A stretch of DNA of 64,000 nt from Bacteroidales bacterium. GTDB taxonomy: Bacteria; Bacteroidota; Bacteroidia; Bacteroidales; F082. This document shows positions 26,830-36,550 of the stretch, one piece after another. Made by a program: the position numbers and the translations under genes. The notes beneath the pieces were generated by a model. It worked only from the letters and a program-made list of their open reading frames with translations, did not search any database and was not told the origin of the DNA. The stretch is taken from NCBI GenBank assembly GCA_024400425.1, contig JAKSMV010000004.1:62001-126000 (forward strand), read 5' to 3'. Positions within the stretch are counted from its first letter, which is position 1. Each line of letters starts with the position of its first letter.

Positions 26830-27477
26830 TTATTTATTATATTTTCCTGTAAGTACATTATCAGGACTGCAATAAACATTCCTCATCAAAAAAGCTTTGT
26901 ATTTGGTTTCAGGATATGCTTTTAGGATAGCGTTCAATCTACCATTTAACTCATTATGCTTTTTTCTCCATTCTTTCTGTATGTTTGAATTTCGATACAT
27001 TACGACCAACCAATCCAACACTATCGAAAGCACCTGCTTATCTTCATCCGACGCTTCCGAATCACCAATTCTTTGATGTAAAACATTTTGATTTTCAACA
27101 GCATAATCAATCAATGGATTTATCAAATCTATATTTCCTGGACAAGTTTTCTTCACACCTTTGATGTTGTCACTATAGTAAGTACCCAACACCCATCTAT
27201 CATTTGCAAATTGGATTTCTGAGCAAATCGTGTCATATTCTTCCGCAATATACCAAATCATCCACTTTTCCTGACAAATCAAAGGATAATACAGATCATT
27301 TTCCAAAGGAAAAGCTACATCTTTGTTTTGCTTCAGTTGATTTATATCTTCGGTTAAAACATTTTCCAACAGTTTAGCCCTAATATCAATTATCTCATTT
27401 CTCGAATCTGATTTTTCTGATTGAGCATATAAATGGACTGAAAAGAGCAACATTAAAAACAATAAACTTCGTTTCAT
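26830..27477 (-). CDS. Secreted protein, barrel-less paralogue of the neighbouring protein
   Basis: The 215-residue protein has a signal peptide (to YAQSE, about 19) and a helical region alignable with the N-domain of the protein at 25579. It stops just where that protein enters its barrel. No barrel fragment remains in the 66 bases downstream, so this is a short version and not a visible frameshift. The leaders of the two genes are nearly identical: TCTATTTATATTTTAAT and flanks occur at 26756-26788 and 27470-27500. Function unknown. Confidence 0.6.
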   Translation of the reverse strand: MKRSLLFLMLLFSVHLYAQSEKSDSRNEIIDIRAKLLENVLTEDINQLKQNKDVAFPLENDLYYPLICQEKWMIWYIAEEYDTICSEIQFANDRWVLGTYYSDNIKGVKKTCPGNIDLINPLIDYAVENQNVLHQRIGDSEASDEDKQVLSIVLDWLVVMYRNSNIQKEWRKKHNELNGRLNAILKAYPETKYKAFLMRNVYCSPDNVLTGKYNK

Positions 27478-27510
27478 TCTATTTATATTTTAATAAGTTA
27501 ACACAATTCT

Positions 27511-28797
27511 TTATAAAACGCTCTCATAAACCGCTTTGATCTTCTTGGCGGCCAGTTCCCACTTCAAGCTATCGACCTCATCCTTGCCCTCGTTCTTGAA
27601 GCAGTCGGCCAATGGCTTGTATTTGCACAAACCGTAGATGGCGTCAGCCAAGCCGTTGACATCCCAGAAATCGACCTTCAAGGCATGCTTCACCACTTCC
27701 GAAACGCCCGACTGCTTGCTGATGACCACTGGCACATTGAGGCGCATGGCTTCGAGCGGAACGATGCCGAATGGCTCTGAAATTGAAGGCATTACGAACA
27801 CATCCGTCATGGCAAACATCTGATCGACGGCCTCACCTTTCAGGAAGCCCGTGAAATGGAAATGGTCGCCCATGCCCAACTGCGCCACGTGACGAATCAT
27901 CTTCTCAAGCATGTCGCCCGTGCCAGCCATCACGAAATGGATGCTCGGATCGACTTGGTGAATCTTGTAGGCAGCCTCGATGAAATATTCCGGACCTTTC
28001 TGGTAAGTGATTCTTCCGAGGAAAGTGACCACCTTGGCATCCAAGCCGCTGCGTTCATAATCCGACTTGGGCTTGTCGTTAGGCTCAACGGCATTATGCA
28101 CCGTCACCACCTTTTTCGGGTCAATACCATATTTATTGATTACGATGTCGCGCGTCAGGTTACTCACCGTGATGACACGGTCGGCGGCTTCCATGCCACG
28201 ACGCTCGATGGCATACACATCGGTATTGATGTTTTCGCCCGAGCGGTCGAACTCGGTAGCATGCATGTGAACGACAAGCGGCTTGCCCGTCGTCTCCTTG
28301 GCTGCAATACCAGCCGAATAGGTCAACCAGTCGTGCGCATGAATGACGTCGAAGTCGTATTTCGTAGCGATAGACGAGCCTATCAAGGCATAACGCGAGA
28401 CCTCTTCCATCAGGTTCATGCCGTATTTCCCCGAAAACTGATAGTTGCGTGCAAACACCGAACCACTACGGTTGAAGTGTTCAACCACACGACGTTCGTT
28501 TTCCATCACGTTGGCGAATTCCTCTGGACCGACATAAGGAATGATATTCGACCCAATCTCCACATACTGAACACGTTCCCAATAGCTTCGCTCGGTTTCA
28601 TGGTCAATGTCAATCGTGACATCGCTGGCATTCAGCAAACGGATATTTGTCTGGTCTTCATCGCCGTATGCGCGAGGCACCACGAACAGCACCTCGACAT
28701 CATTCTTTGCTAAGCCCTTGGTCATGCCAAAACATGCCGTTCCGAGACCGCCAGTAATATGAGGCGGAAACTCCCATCCAAACATCAAGACTCTCAT
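27511..28797 (-). CDS. GT4 family glycosyltransferase, glycogen synthase-like
   Basis: The 428-residue GT-B enzyme begins MRVLMFGWEFPPHITGGLGTA, the donor-site Gly motif of starch/glycogen synthase-like GT4/GT5 proteins. It has HAHDWLTYSAG (about 150) and the ExxxxxxxE motif SEPFGIVPLEAM near residue 340. It lies between the debranching enzyme (4-base ATGA overlap) and GH57, so a role in alpha-glucan synthesis is likely: priming, or maltose-1-phosphate or maltosyl synthesis. It is a second synthase-type enzyme besides the GT3 domain at 20093. The exact acceptor is not readable. Confidence 0.85.
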   Translation of the reverse strand: MRVLMFGWEFPPHITGGLGTACFGMTKGLAKNDVEVLFVVPRAYGDEDQTNIRLLNASDVTIDIDHETERSYWERVQYVEIGSNIIPYVGPEEFANVMENERRVVEHFNRSGSVFARNYQFSGKYGMNLMEEVSRYALIGSSIATKYDFDVIHAHDWLTYSAGIAAKETTGKPLVVHMHATEFDRSGENINTDVYAIERRGMEAADRVITVSNLTRDIVINKYGIDPKKVVTVHNAVEPNDKPKSDYERSGLDAKVVTFLGRITYQKGPEYFIEAAYKIHQVDPSIHFVMAGTGDMLEKMIRHVAQLGMGDHFHFTGFLKGEAVDQMFAMTDVFVMPSISEPFGIVPLEAMRLNVPVVISKQSGVSEVVKHALKVDFWDVNGLADAIYGLCKYKPLADCFKNEGKDEVDSLKWELAAKKIKAVYESVL

Positions 28798-30761
28798 TGG
28801 TTGCCTCCTTTCTCGTTCAAACCATCAATCACATATTTCAAATATAGCAATGCCGCCACGCTGGTCGATTGCGAAATGCAACCGCGAGCCTCGTGAGGCG
28901 GATTACCATCGTAAATCTCTGATATCGTTCCAATTCCATTTTCCTGAATAGCCGTTTCAAAGCCTTGATAAATCTCTTCGATATAAGAAGCCGAACTCTT
29001 TCCGAACAATTTCACCGCCAAATCGGCGAAAGGCATCAGCAACCACGGGAAGGTGGTTCCGTTGTGATAGGCACGTTCACGCTCGCTGTGGTTGCCTATG
29101 GTCATTCCGACATACGATTCGCAATTAGGCGAGAGCGAACGAATGCCACGAGGCGTGAGCAACTCGGAATATGTGATGTCGAAAGCCTGCTTTTGCATGA
29201 CCTCATCCATAGGTGTGTAAGGCAATGCCGCAGCAATCATCATATTCGGACGCACCAACGTGTTTTTCTCGTTAGCATTCACGAAATCATAGAAGCCGCC
29301 GGCTTCCCTATTAATAAAATTGTCGGCAAACGAGACTTTCACCTTATCGGCAATCGACTGCCATTTTTCCTTCAACGGATTCTTTGCCTCGGCAGCTTTC
29401 AGCAGCTCAACGGCATAGCACAAAGCATTATACCACAGCGCATTCACTTCGATAGCCAAGCCCGTGCGTGGTGTCCAAGGTTTGCCTTGGGCGAAGACAT
29501 TCATCCACGTCAAGGCCAAATCGGCATTACCTGCATAGAGCAAGCCGTTGTCTTGAACATGCACGTTGAAATCGGTTCCGGCAATGAAACTTTCAAGGAT
29601 GTTGGTCATCACCGAGCCATACTTCTTCCAAATCAGTTTTTTGTCCTTATGGAACATTGTCTCGTAAAGCTGCAAGTTGTAGAAGAACCACAGAGGTGAA
29701 TCTACAGCTGTGTAATACAAGCTTTTTTGGTAATATTTATGCGGGAAGAACGGTCCTTGCATCCTTCCAATCAGATAGTCTAACGACTCGCGGAAAGTCT
29801 TCTCGTCGCCCTGAGCCAAAGCGATACCCGGCAACGAAAGGAACATATCGCGGCTGCAGCTGCCAAACCATGGGAAACCGGCCCACAGGCGCGTGCCTCT
29901 CTCATCCCGATAGATGAACTGCTGCGAAGCCTTCACCAAGCAATCAGCATAATCATGCTGAGGCAACAACAGTTTCTCTTCCGCTTCGCAACGGCGGCGA
30001 ATCATAGCCGTGTTCTCTTCCTCAAGGCTAGCCGAAAGGATGACAGAATCGCCTTGCTTCATCTGTATTTCAAAGAAACCCGGAACAAACTGATCTTCAG
30101 TTGCTTCATAACCGCGTTCTTGTTCACGGATGTAGAACATATTGTAATACCAATGCGGCACATGAGTATATTCCACCGGTTTCGAGAATTGGATATACAA
30201 TCTGGAATAATCCTTATACAGTTGCCACGAAGCACCATTCTTCACCAGCTCGACTTTCCTCGAAGCCTCATAATTTTCGTGCGTCAGCATGTGGACATTG
30301 CGGAAAGCCAAAAACGGCAGCACGCGCAAGGTAATTGTCGATGCTGATTCAGTCAACGTGTAACGGACGAAAATGCGTGCTTCCGACATGGAGAAAATCA
30401 GTTCCTTGTTCAGCACCACATTGCCGATGCGATAAGTCAACTTGGGCATCGGGTCGGCAGTGAACTCACGCAGATACTTGTGCCCACGTGGTGCGAAAAC
30501 GCCTTCGGGATACATGTGAACACCGAGGTGAAACTCTTCCTTGTTCTCGATGATGGTTTCGTCGAGGCTCGACAGAAGCACATGGTTGTAGTTGTCAAGC
30601 TGCGGTTGTGGAACGACAAGAAGACCGTGATATTTTCGCGTATTGCAACCAATCACCGTGGTGGCCGTAAAAGCCCCTTTCGGATTCGAACGCAGGATCT
30701 CGCGGTTGAGCGTAAACTCAAGGTTGACCAAATCGCGCTTATTCCATGAAATATAGCTCAT
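28794..30761 (-). CDS. Glycogen debranching enzyme (amylo-alpha-1,6-glucosidase, GH133)
   Basis: The 655-residue cytoplasmic enzyme has the GDE N-terminal domain (about 18-250, with GCNTRKYHGLLVVPQPQ) and an (alpha/alpha)6 catalytic domain (about 270-650, with LWAGFPWFGSCSRDMFLSLPG, RTGLAIEVNALWYNALC and GNHSERERAYHNGTTFPWLL). It removes alpha-1,6-linked residues from glycogen after phosphorylase action. It is the first gene of the locus and its stop overlaps the GT4 start. A -7 box lies at 30793-30800. Confidence 0.9.
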   Translation of the reverse strand: MSYISWNKRDLVNLEFTLNREILRSNPKGAFTATTVIGCNTRKYHGLLVVPQPQLDNYNHVLLSSLDETIIENKEEFHLGVHMYPEGVFAPRGHKYLREFTADPMPKLTYRIGNVVLNKELIFSMSEARIFVRYTLTESASTITLRVLPFLAFRNVHMLTHENYEASRKVELVKNGASWQLYKDYSRLYIQFSKPVEYTHVPHWYYNMFYIREQERGYEATEDQFVPGFFEIQMKQGDSVILSASLEEENTAMIRRRCEAEEKLLLPQHDYADCLVKASQQFIYRDERGTRLWAGFPWFGSCSRDMFLSLPGIALAQGDEKTFRESLDYLIGRMQGPFFPHKYYQKSLYYTAVDSPLWFFYNLQLYETMFHKDKKLIWKKYGSVMTNILESFIAGTDFNVHVQDNGLLYAGNADLALTWMNVFAQGKPWTPRTGLAIEVNALWYNALCYAVELLKAAEAKNPLKEKWQSIADKVKVSFADNFINREAGGFYDFVNANEKNTLVRPNMMIAAALPYTPMDEVMQKQAFDITYSELLTPRGIRSLSPNCESYVGMTIGNHSERERAYHNGTTFPWLLMPFADLAVKLFGKSSASYIEEIYQGFETAIQENGIGTISEIYDGNPPHEARGCISQSTSVAALLYLKYVIDGLNEKGGNQ

Positions 30762-30792
30762 AGTGAAGAAATTTTAGTCAGAAAATGGACTA

Positions 30793-30800
30793 CAAAAATA
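30793..30800 (-). promoter_or_regulatory. Bacteroidota -7 box (TATTTTTG) for the glycogen locus
   Basis: TATTTTTG on the minus strand lies 32 bases before the debranching-enzyme ATG, in the divergent gap shared with the M3 peptidase gene. Confidence 0.6.
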
Positions 30801-30840
30801 ATATGTTTCAAATAAAAAAGCAAAAAACTATAGTATTTTT

Positions 30841-30848
30841 TATCTTTG
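30841..30848 (+). promoter_or_regulatory. Bacteroidota -7 box (TATCTTTG) for the M3 peptidase
   Basis: TATCTTTG matches TAnnTTTG and lies 33 bases before the ATG at 30881. It falls inside the longest open frame (which could start at 30785). That argues for the downstream start, which also gives a proper lipoprotein signal. Confidence 0.65.
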
Positions 30849-30880
30849 CAGCCAAAATTAAAATTTCAAATCAAAACAAC

Positions 30881-33004
30881 ATGTCAAAAAAACTTATTCA
30901 CGTGATTGCATTAAGTATCATTTCTTTAGCATCATGCACCAACACTCCCAAAGAGGAAGAGAAAGTTGTTGGAGAGAACCCATTCCTGACCGAATACACG
31001 ACACCATTCCAGGTGCCGCCATTCGACAAAATCGAGAAATCGCACTATCTGACCGCTTTTGAGGCCGGTATCGCCGAACAAGTGGCCGAAGTAGAAGCCA
31101 TCGTCAACAACGAAGAGACGCCCACTTTCGAGAACACCATTTTGCCTTACGACAAGTCGGGCCGTATCTTAGAGCGCGTTTCGGGTGTGTTCTTCAACCT
31201 GATGGAATGCAGCTCCGACGACGAGATGATTGAACTCGCCAACCAAATCTACCCCATGATTTCGAAGCACGGCGACAACATCGCCATGAACCCGAAACTC
31301 TTTGAGCGCGTCGATTACGTCTATCAACACCGCAACGAGATGGGACTTGACGACCAGCAAATCCGCGTGGTCGAGAAATACCACAACGATTTCATACGCA
31401 GTGGCGCTGGCCTCAATGACGAACAGAAAGCCCAACTCAGCCAAATCAACGAGCAACTTTCGACCTTGAGCCTCCAATACGGCAACAACTTGCTGAAGGA
31501 GAACGACAACTTCAAGCTCGTCATCACCAACGAAGCCGACCTTGCCGGTCTGCCACAATCGAGCATCGATGCGGCTGCCGAAGAAGCCAAGACGCAAGGC
31601 GTTGAAGGTTGGGTGTTCACGCTCTCCAAGCCAAGCCTGATTCCTTTCCTGCAATATGCCGACAACCGCGACCTTCGCGAACAAATCTACCGTGGCTACT
31701 TCATGCGTGGCGACAACAACAACGAATTTGACAACAAGGCTCTGGTGAACGAGATGTGCAAACTCCGCGTCCAGAAAGCCCAACTGCTCGGTTTCGACAA
31801 CTATGCCGACTACGTCCTTGAGCCTAACATGGCCCACGATGCCGCCACTGTTGACAAGTTCCTCATCGACATCTTCAATCCTGCGCAAGAATTGGCAAAG
31901 AAAGAACTCGCTGAGATGCAAGCCATTGCCGATGCCGAAGGTGCTGATTTCAAACTCGAATCATGGGATTGGTGGTACTATGCCGAAAAACTTCGCGTAG
32001 CCAAATATGCCTTCGACGAAAACCAAATCCGTCCATACCTTTCATTAGACAACGTGAAGAACGGCATGTTCATGGCTGCCAACAAACTCTATGGCATCAC
32101 CTTCACGCCAAACACCAATTTGCCCGTTTACTTCCCAGGCGTTGAAACCTACGAAGTGAAAGAAGCCAACGGCGACTTCCTCGGCATTCTCTACATGGAC
32201 TACTATCCACGTGCTTCGAAGAGCGGTGGCGCTTGGTGCACCAGTTTCTGCGAAGGCGGATACGACATCAACGGACAGAAGGAATATCCCGTCATCTCGC
32301 TGGTGATGAACTTCACCCCTGCTTCCGGCGACGCTCCCGCCCTGCTCAACTGGGACGAAACCGAGACCATGTGGCACGAATTCGGTCATGCACTGCACGG
32401 TTTCTTCTCCGACGGTCTCTACTCACGCACCTGCGGCAGCGTGCCTCACGACTTTGTGGAGTTGCCTTCGCAAATCATGGAAAACTGGGTGGCCGAACCT
32501 GAAGTCATCCGCATGTACGCCAAACATTACCAGACAGGCGAAGCCATGCCCGACAGCCTGATTGCAAAAATCGAGAACAGTGCCTTGTTCAACCAAGGCT
32601 TCAACACCACCGAACTCATCGCAGCCTCAATCCTCGACATGAAGTTCCACGAACTCAACACTGTCATCGACATCGATGTCGATACCTTCGAGAAGCAAGC
32701 CATGGACGAAATCGGTCTGATGAACGAGATTCTTCCACGTTATCGTTCCACCTATTTCTCGCACATCTTCAGTGGTGGCTATAGCGCTGGTTATTATGCC
32801 TATACATGGGCTGAAGTACTCGATAAGGATGCCTTCAACTTCTTCAAGACCTCTGGCGACCTCTTCAATCCAGAACTTGCTGCTTCGTTCCGCAAGAACT
32901 GCCTGCAAGAATGCGGCAACGACGAAGGCATGGTTCAATACCGCAAGTTCCGCGGTCAGGACCCTGATTACGAACCCTACCTGAAAGCAAGAGGATTGAA
33001 ATAA
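30881..33004 (+). CDS. M3 family oligopeptidase, lipoprotein (peptidyl-dipeptidase Dcp type)
   Basis: With the start at 30881 the product is 707 residues with a lipoprotein signal ending LASC (Cys19). The upstream in-frame ATGs at 30785 and 30803 precede the -7 box and were rejected. The thermolysin-like helix is in WHEFGHALHG: zinc ligands H499 and H503, catalytic E500, third ligand E527 in VELPSQIMENW. The long helical N-terminal half is typical of M3. It would trim dipeptides or short peptides in the periplasm or at the membrane surface. It is monocistronic, with a terminator right after the stop. Confidence 0.92.
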   Translation: MSKKLIHVIALSIISLASCTNTPKEEEKVVGENPFLTEYTTPFQVPPFDKIEKSHYLTAFEAGIAEQVAEVEAIVNNEETPTFENTILPYDKSGRILERVSGVFFNLMECSSDDEMIELANQIYPMISKHGDNIAMNPKLFERVDYVYQHRNEMGLDDQQIRVVEKYHNDFIRSGAGLNDEQKAQLSQINEQLSTLSLQYGNNLLKENDNFKLVITNEADLAGLPQSSIDAAAEEAKTQGVEGWVFTLSKPSLIPFLQYADNRDLREQIYRGYFMRGDNNNEFDNKALVNEMCKLRVQKAQLLGFDNYADYVLEPNMAHDAATVDKFLIDIFNPAQELAKKELAEMQAIADAEGADFKLESWDWWYYAEKLRVAKYAFDENQIRPYLSLDNVKNGMFMAANKLYGITFTPNTNLPVYFPGVETYEVKEANGDFLGILYMDYYPRASKSGGAWCTSFCEGGYDINGQKEYPVISLVMNFTPASGDAPALLNWDETETMWHEFGHALHGFFSDGLYSRTCGSVPHDFVELPSQIMENWVAEPEVIRMYAKHYQTGEAMPDSLIAKIENSALFNQGFNTTELIAASILDMKFHELNTVIDIDVDTFEKQAMDEIGLMNEILPRYRSTYFSHIFSGGYSAGYYAYTWAEVLDKDAFNFFKTSGDLFNPELAASFRKNCLQECGNDEGMVQYRKFRGQDPDYEPYLKARGLK

Positions 33005-33026
33005 TCCCATCTAATCACAAACAATC

Positions 33027-33054
33027 AAAGGCTTTGGCGCAAGTCAAAGCCTTT
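33027..33054 (+). terminator. Intrinsic terminator after the M3 peptidase
   Basis: AAAGGCTTTG (33027-33036) pairs perfectly with CAAAGCCTTT (33045-33054), loop of 8, followed by four more T. The next promoter box overlaps its end. Confidence 0.9.
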
Positions 33055-33059
33055 TTTTG

Positions 33060-33067
33060 TATTTTTG
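33060..33067 (+). promoter_or_regulatory. Bacteroidota -7 box (TATTTTTG) for the DUF4421 gene
   Basis: TATTTTTG lies 23 bases before the ATG at 33090 and 6 bases after the terminator stem. It excludes the alternative TTG start at 33057. Confidence 0.6.
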
Positions 33068-33089
33068 CGACATAATTTCTGCCAACCAA

Positions 33090-34097
33090 ATGAAAAAAGC
33101 ACTGCTCACAAGCCTCGTTTTCATCTTTTGCTGCACACTTTCATTTGCGCAAGACATTCAAGAAGAAAGCCTAGCAAAGCGTTTCGCCAACTGGCGTGAA
33201 CGCAGCATGATGAAAGGCTGCGACACAGCCTACATCCAACTTCCCGAAAATGCATGGACCATCAAGCTCAACGGAATCTCAACATTTTCACAACTCAACA
33301 TCCAATTCAACAACATCCCAAATTACGAATCTGCCAAAATGAGAATTGGTTCAGGAGTTGGTTTCAAATCTTCATTCTCGTTGGCTTACAGAGGTTTAGA
33401 ACTAGGGTACACCATCGACCAAGTCAACCGCTATAACCAAGACATCAAACTCAACCTCTACAACAAGCGCTTCGGTGGCGAATTCCAATACCAATCCTAC
33501 CGGATGACCAACTCGACCCTCGAGGTCTCAAATCCCGACAGCACATTCAATTTCAATAACGACTACACCAACCGGATGACGGTCAATTTCTATTACGTAT
33601 TCAACTACAAGACCTTCTCCTACCCTGCCGCCATCACGCAAGCCTACATGCAAAAGAAGAGTGCCGGTAGTTTCCTGCTTGGTGCATCGTTTTTCCGCAA
33701 TAGAATCAAGCCATTTGTAAATGGAACCGAATTATCATCCATCTATAATCCCATTTACACCATCAACCAAGCTTCCATTGGAGGCGGTTATGGTTACAAT
33801 TTCGTCTGCTGCAAATCGCGACTGTTGTTTCACCTCTCGGCCATGCCGATGCTGCTTTTCACAATCAGCCAAAATTCGACAGGAAATTTGCCTGAAGCAT
33901 ACGATAACCAAGAAAACGGATTCCCCGTCACGGCAACTGTAATATCACGAGCTGCTGTATGTTACACTTACCAAGACCGTCTGATTTTAGGCCTCAACGC
34001 TGTTTACAACCATACTCGATCAAGTTCAAGCGACGACATCAGCCTAACCTCAAACGGTTGGATTGTCCAATGCTGTCTCGGATGGCGATTCTTATAA
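33090..34097 (+). CDS. DUF4421 family outer-membrane protein
   Basis: With the ATG at 33090 the 335-residue product has a clean signal peptide (to LSFAQ, about 21). The mature part has features of DUF4421: CDTAYIQLPENAWTIKLNG, a GSGVGFKSSFSLAYRGLELGYT strand pair, and a final GWIVQCCLGWRFL strand with terminal aromatic residues. A beta-barrel in the outer membrane is likely. Function is unknown. It precedes the patatin gene by 22 bases, so the two are probably one transcript. Confidence 0.75.
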   Translation: MKKALLTSLVFIFCCTLSFAQDIQEESLAKRFANWRERSMMKGCDTAYIQLPENAWTIKLNGISTFSQLNIQFNNIPNYESAKMRIGSGVGFKSSFSLAYRGLELGYTIDQVNRYNQDIKLNLYNKRFGGEFQYQSYRMTNSTLEVSNPDSTFNFNNDYTNRMTVNFYYVFNYKTFSYPAAITQAYMQKKSAGSFLLGASFFRNRIKPFVNGTELSSIYNPIYTINQASIGGGYGYNFVCCKSRLLFHLSAMPMLLFTISQNSTGNLPEAYDNQENGFPVTATVISRAAVCYTYQDRLILGLNAVYNHTRSSSSDDISLTSNGWIVQCCLGWRFL

Positions 34098-34119
34098 TGA
34101 CAAACTTAACAAGAAAAAT

Positions 34120-36477
34120 ATGAAACGAGCAATTATCATGATTTTGGCATGTCTGACATGCTTTTCTGCAATGGCAACAAACGACACCATTCGTCCCCCA
34201 CGTCCTAAGGTAGGCATCGTTTTGGGCGGTGGCGGAGCCAAAGGCAGCGCCCATATTGGCGTATTGAAATACATCGAAGAAATGGGCATTCCTGTTGACT
34301 ATGTGGTTGGTACCAGCATGGGAAGCATCATTGGAGGCTTGTATTCCTTGGGTTATTCGCCCGACGAAATGCAGGAGCTGATCTCCGATTTGGACTGGTC
34401 AGTCTATATCACGAACTCCGTTGAACGAAACAACATGTCGTCAGCCGAAAAGAAACGTCGCAGCACCTATCTGTTCTCCGTACCTTTCAACACTGGCGAA
34501 TTGAATTCGAAGACCGAGAACACTCCATCCAATCCGTTGCTGTCATCTTTGCCAGAATCGTTCATGAACGGCTCAACACTTTTGAACCTGTTCAACAGTC
34601 TTTGCGTAGGCTATCAGGATTCCATTGATTTCAACAATCTGCCGATTCCTTTTGCCTGCATCGCGACCGAGTTGACCACAGGCGAAGAAGTCATCATCCG
34701 TAACGGCAAATTCCCAGAAGCCATACGTGCGAGCATGGCCATTCCTGGTGTTTTCGACCCTATCACAATCGACGGCAAACAACTGATTGACGGCGGTTTG
34801 GTCAACAATTTCGCTGCCGACCGCTGCCGTGAGATGGGTGCCGACATCATCATCGGCATCGAAGTGGCACAAGGCTTGGTGACCGACCCAGAGCAACTGC
34901 AATCGCTTCCGCAACTGCTAGCCCAACTGAAGAACATTGCCGTAAAAGGCCACAATGAAGACAACCGCAAGCTTTGCGACGTCTATATCCAACCCAATGT
35001 CAGCGACTTTGGAATGTTGAGTTTCAATGCAACGGCCATCGACTCGCTAGTCAATAGAGGCTATCGCGATGCCCACGCTTTCCACGACCAACTGCAAGCC
35101 ATCAAGGATTACATTGACAATTACCAGCCTACCAGCAAGACCTTGCGTGCGACAAAAGCCGAATACATTGGCAACGACTCAATCAACATACGTTTCGTCA
35201 ACATGCGAAACGTAAGTGCCAACGAAGCCAAGTGGCTAATGCGCAAAGGCAACCTGGAAACCGGAACAACAATTCACTTCCGTAATGTCGAAGAAGCCAT
35301 CAACACTTTCAGAGGCATTGGAAGCTTCAAAAGCATCACCTATGAACTTCATCCCGTTGACTTCGAAAACGACTCGGCCCATATCAAAACCTACGATTTG
35401 AGCATCAATTTCACGCATTCGGAGCCTCATGTCGTTGACTTGGGTTTCCGTTACGACAATGAAGAAAGCGCCTCCATCCTTTTCAACGTCGGGCTGAACC
35501 AAAGAAAACTTTCCGGACTGAAAGCCAACCTTTCGCTCTGCCTCGGTTACAATAACTGGGCCAATGCCACAGCCACCTTAGCAAGCCTATCACTTGCCAA
35601 TATCAACGTATCATACGATTTCAGGATGATGCACCCCAACGTCTTCGAACTCGACGACTCGAATCCAAATTCAGTTGGAAACGAATTCGTCCTCACCAAC
35701 AATCTTTTCTACCAAAACAGATTCAGGATTTACATCTCCGAATTTCACTTGAAACACATCCAAGCCTCAGTAGGTATTGAATCTGAAAGAATTTCCTACT
35801 ACCAGAAACCGAACAACATGTTTTATTTTGATGCTGAATCAGACAATCGCAGTTACGCGTACGCTTCATTTGGTCCTTTCACGAAACTCAAATTCGACAA
35901 TATGGACGATGCCTATTTCGCCACAAAAGGCGTCGATGCAATGCTTGAAGCCCACTGGCGCTTCGACCACCAGTTCAAGGATTCCATCGGTAACCCCATG
36001 CCATCCAACTTTGCCGACATCTGTCTATATGCGAAGGCTTATCTCACCTGCAAGAAAATCACCTTCATCCCCCAATTTTACTCACGCATGATCATCGGCG
36101 AGAACAAGCTTTATGCCTATCACAACAATATCGGCAGCAACATCTTCGGACGCATTTACGACTACCAGCTGCCATTCATTGGATTGAACCATGCGACAGA
36201 CCTCACTGATGCCATGAAATGCGTCCATGTAGCCCGTTTGGATGTGCGTTACAATTTCCGCAAAAAAAACTACCTCACAGCGATGGTCAACTATGGCAGG
36301 GCATCCGCCGAGCTTCCATATCTGTTCATCAACGATTACTCTGACGATTCCTTTGGCGCAGGCCTGATGTATTCCTACAACAGCATCATCGGTCCGGTCT
36401 CATTCCAAGTGCACTGGCTGAACGACACCGACCAGCCTTGGGGTGCCTACATCAACATCGGCTATGTGTTCAAGTAA
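34120..36477 (+). CDS. Patatin-like phospholipase fused to an outer-membrane barrel
   Basis: With the ATG at 34120 (signal peptide to SAMA, about 18) the protein is 785 residues; longer starts overlap the previous gene and spoil the signal. The patatin domain (about 30-300) has the oxyanion loop GGGGAKG, nucleophile S66 in GTSMG and catalytic D224 in IDGG. A POTRA-like or linker region (about 330-430) follows, then a C-terminal barrel (about 430-785) with NVGLNQRKLSGLKANLSL and a final GAYINIGYVFK strand. The order resembles type Vd (PlpD/FplA) secretion, where the barrel displays or releases the lipase. It is likely to hydrolyse phospholipid at the cell surface. Confidence 0.85.
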   Translation: MKRAIIMILACLTCFSAMATNDTIRPPRPKVGIVLGGGGAKGSAHIGVLKYIEEMGIPVDYVVGTSMGSIIGGLYSLGYSPDEMQELISDLDWSVYITNSVERNNMSSAEKKRRSTYLFSVPFNTGELNSKTENTPSNPLLSSLPESFMNGSTLLNLFNSLCVGYQDSIDFNNLPIPFACIATELTTGEEVIIRNGKFPEAIRASMAIPGVFDPITIDGKQLIDGGLVNNFAADRCREMGADIIIGIEVAQGLVTDPEQLQSLPQLLAQLKNIAVKGHNEDNRKLCDVYIQPNVSDFGMLSFNATAIDSLVNRGYRDAHAFHDQLQAIKDYIDNYQPTSKTLRATKAEYIGNDSINIRFVNMRNVSANEAKWLMRKGNLETGTTIHFRNVEEAINTFRGIGSFKSITYELHPVDFENDSAHIKTYDLSINFTHSEPHVVDLGFRYDNEESASILFNVGLNQRKLSGLKANLSLCLGYNNWANATATLASLSLANINVSYDFRMMHPNVFELDDSNPNSVGNEFVLTNNLFYQNRFRIYISEFHLKHIQASVGIESERISYYQKPNNMFYFDAESDNRSYAYASFGPFTKLKFDNMDDAYFATKGVDAMLEAHWRFDHQFKDSIGNPMPSNFADICLYAKAYLTCKKITFIPQFYSRMIIGENKLYAYHNNIGSNIFGRIYDYQLPFIGLNHATDLTDAMKCVHVARLDVRYNFRKKNYLTAMVNYGRASAELPYLFINDYSDDSFGAGLMYSYNSIIGPVSFQVHWLNDTDQPWGAYINIGYVFK

Positions 36478-36498
36478 AGCGCAACTAGACACAAACAA

Positions 36499-36532
36499 AA
36501 AACCCCGACGAGGTTAGCCTTGTCAGGGTTTT
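36499..36532. terminator. Intrinsic terminator between convergent transcripts
   Basis: AAAACCCCGACGAGG (36499-36513) pairs with CCTTGTCAGGGTTTT (36518-36532), loop TTAG, one mismatch. It ends the patatin transcript and can also stop the polysaccharide operon arriving from the minus strand. Confidence 0.8.
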
Positions 36533-36550
36533 CATTATTCATACGTCAGT

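Noticed and set aside
30785..30880. Longer N terminus for the M3 peptidase
   Set aside because: It would place the -7 box TATCTTTG inside the coding sequence and hide the lipoprotein signal that begins at 30881.
33057..33089. TTG start for the DUF4421 gene
   Set aside because: It overlaps the terminator tail and the -7 box; ATG 33090 gives a clean signal peptide.
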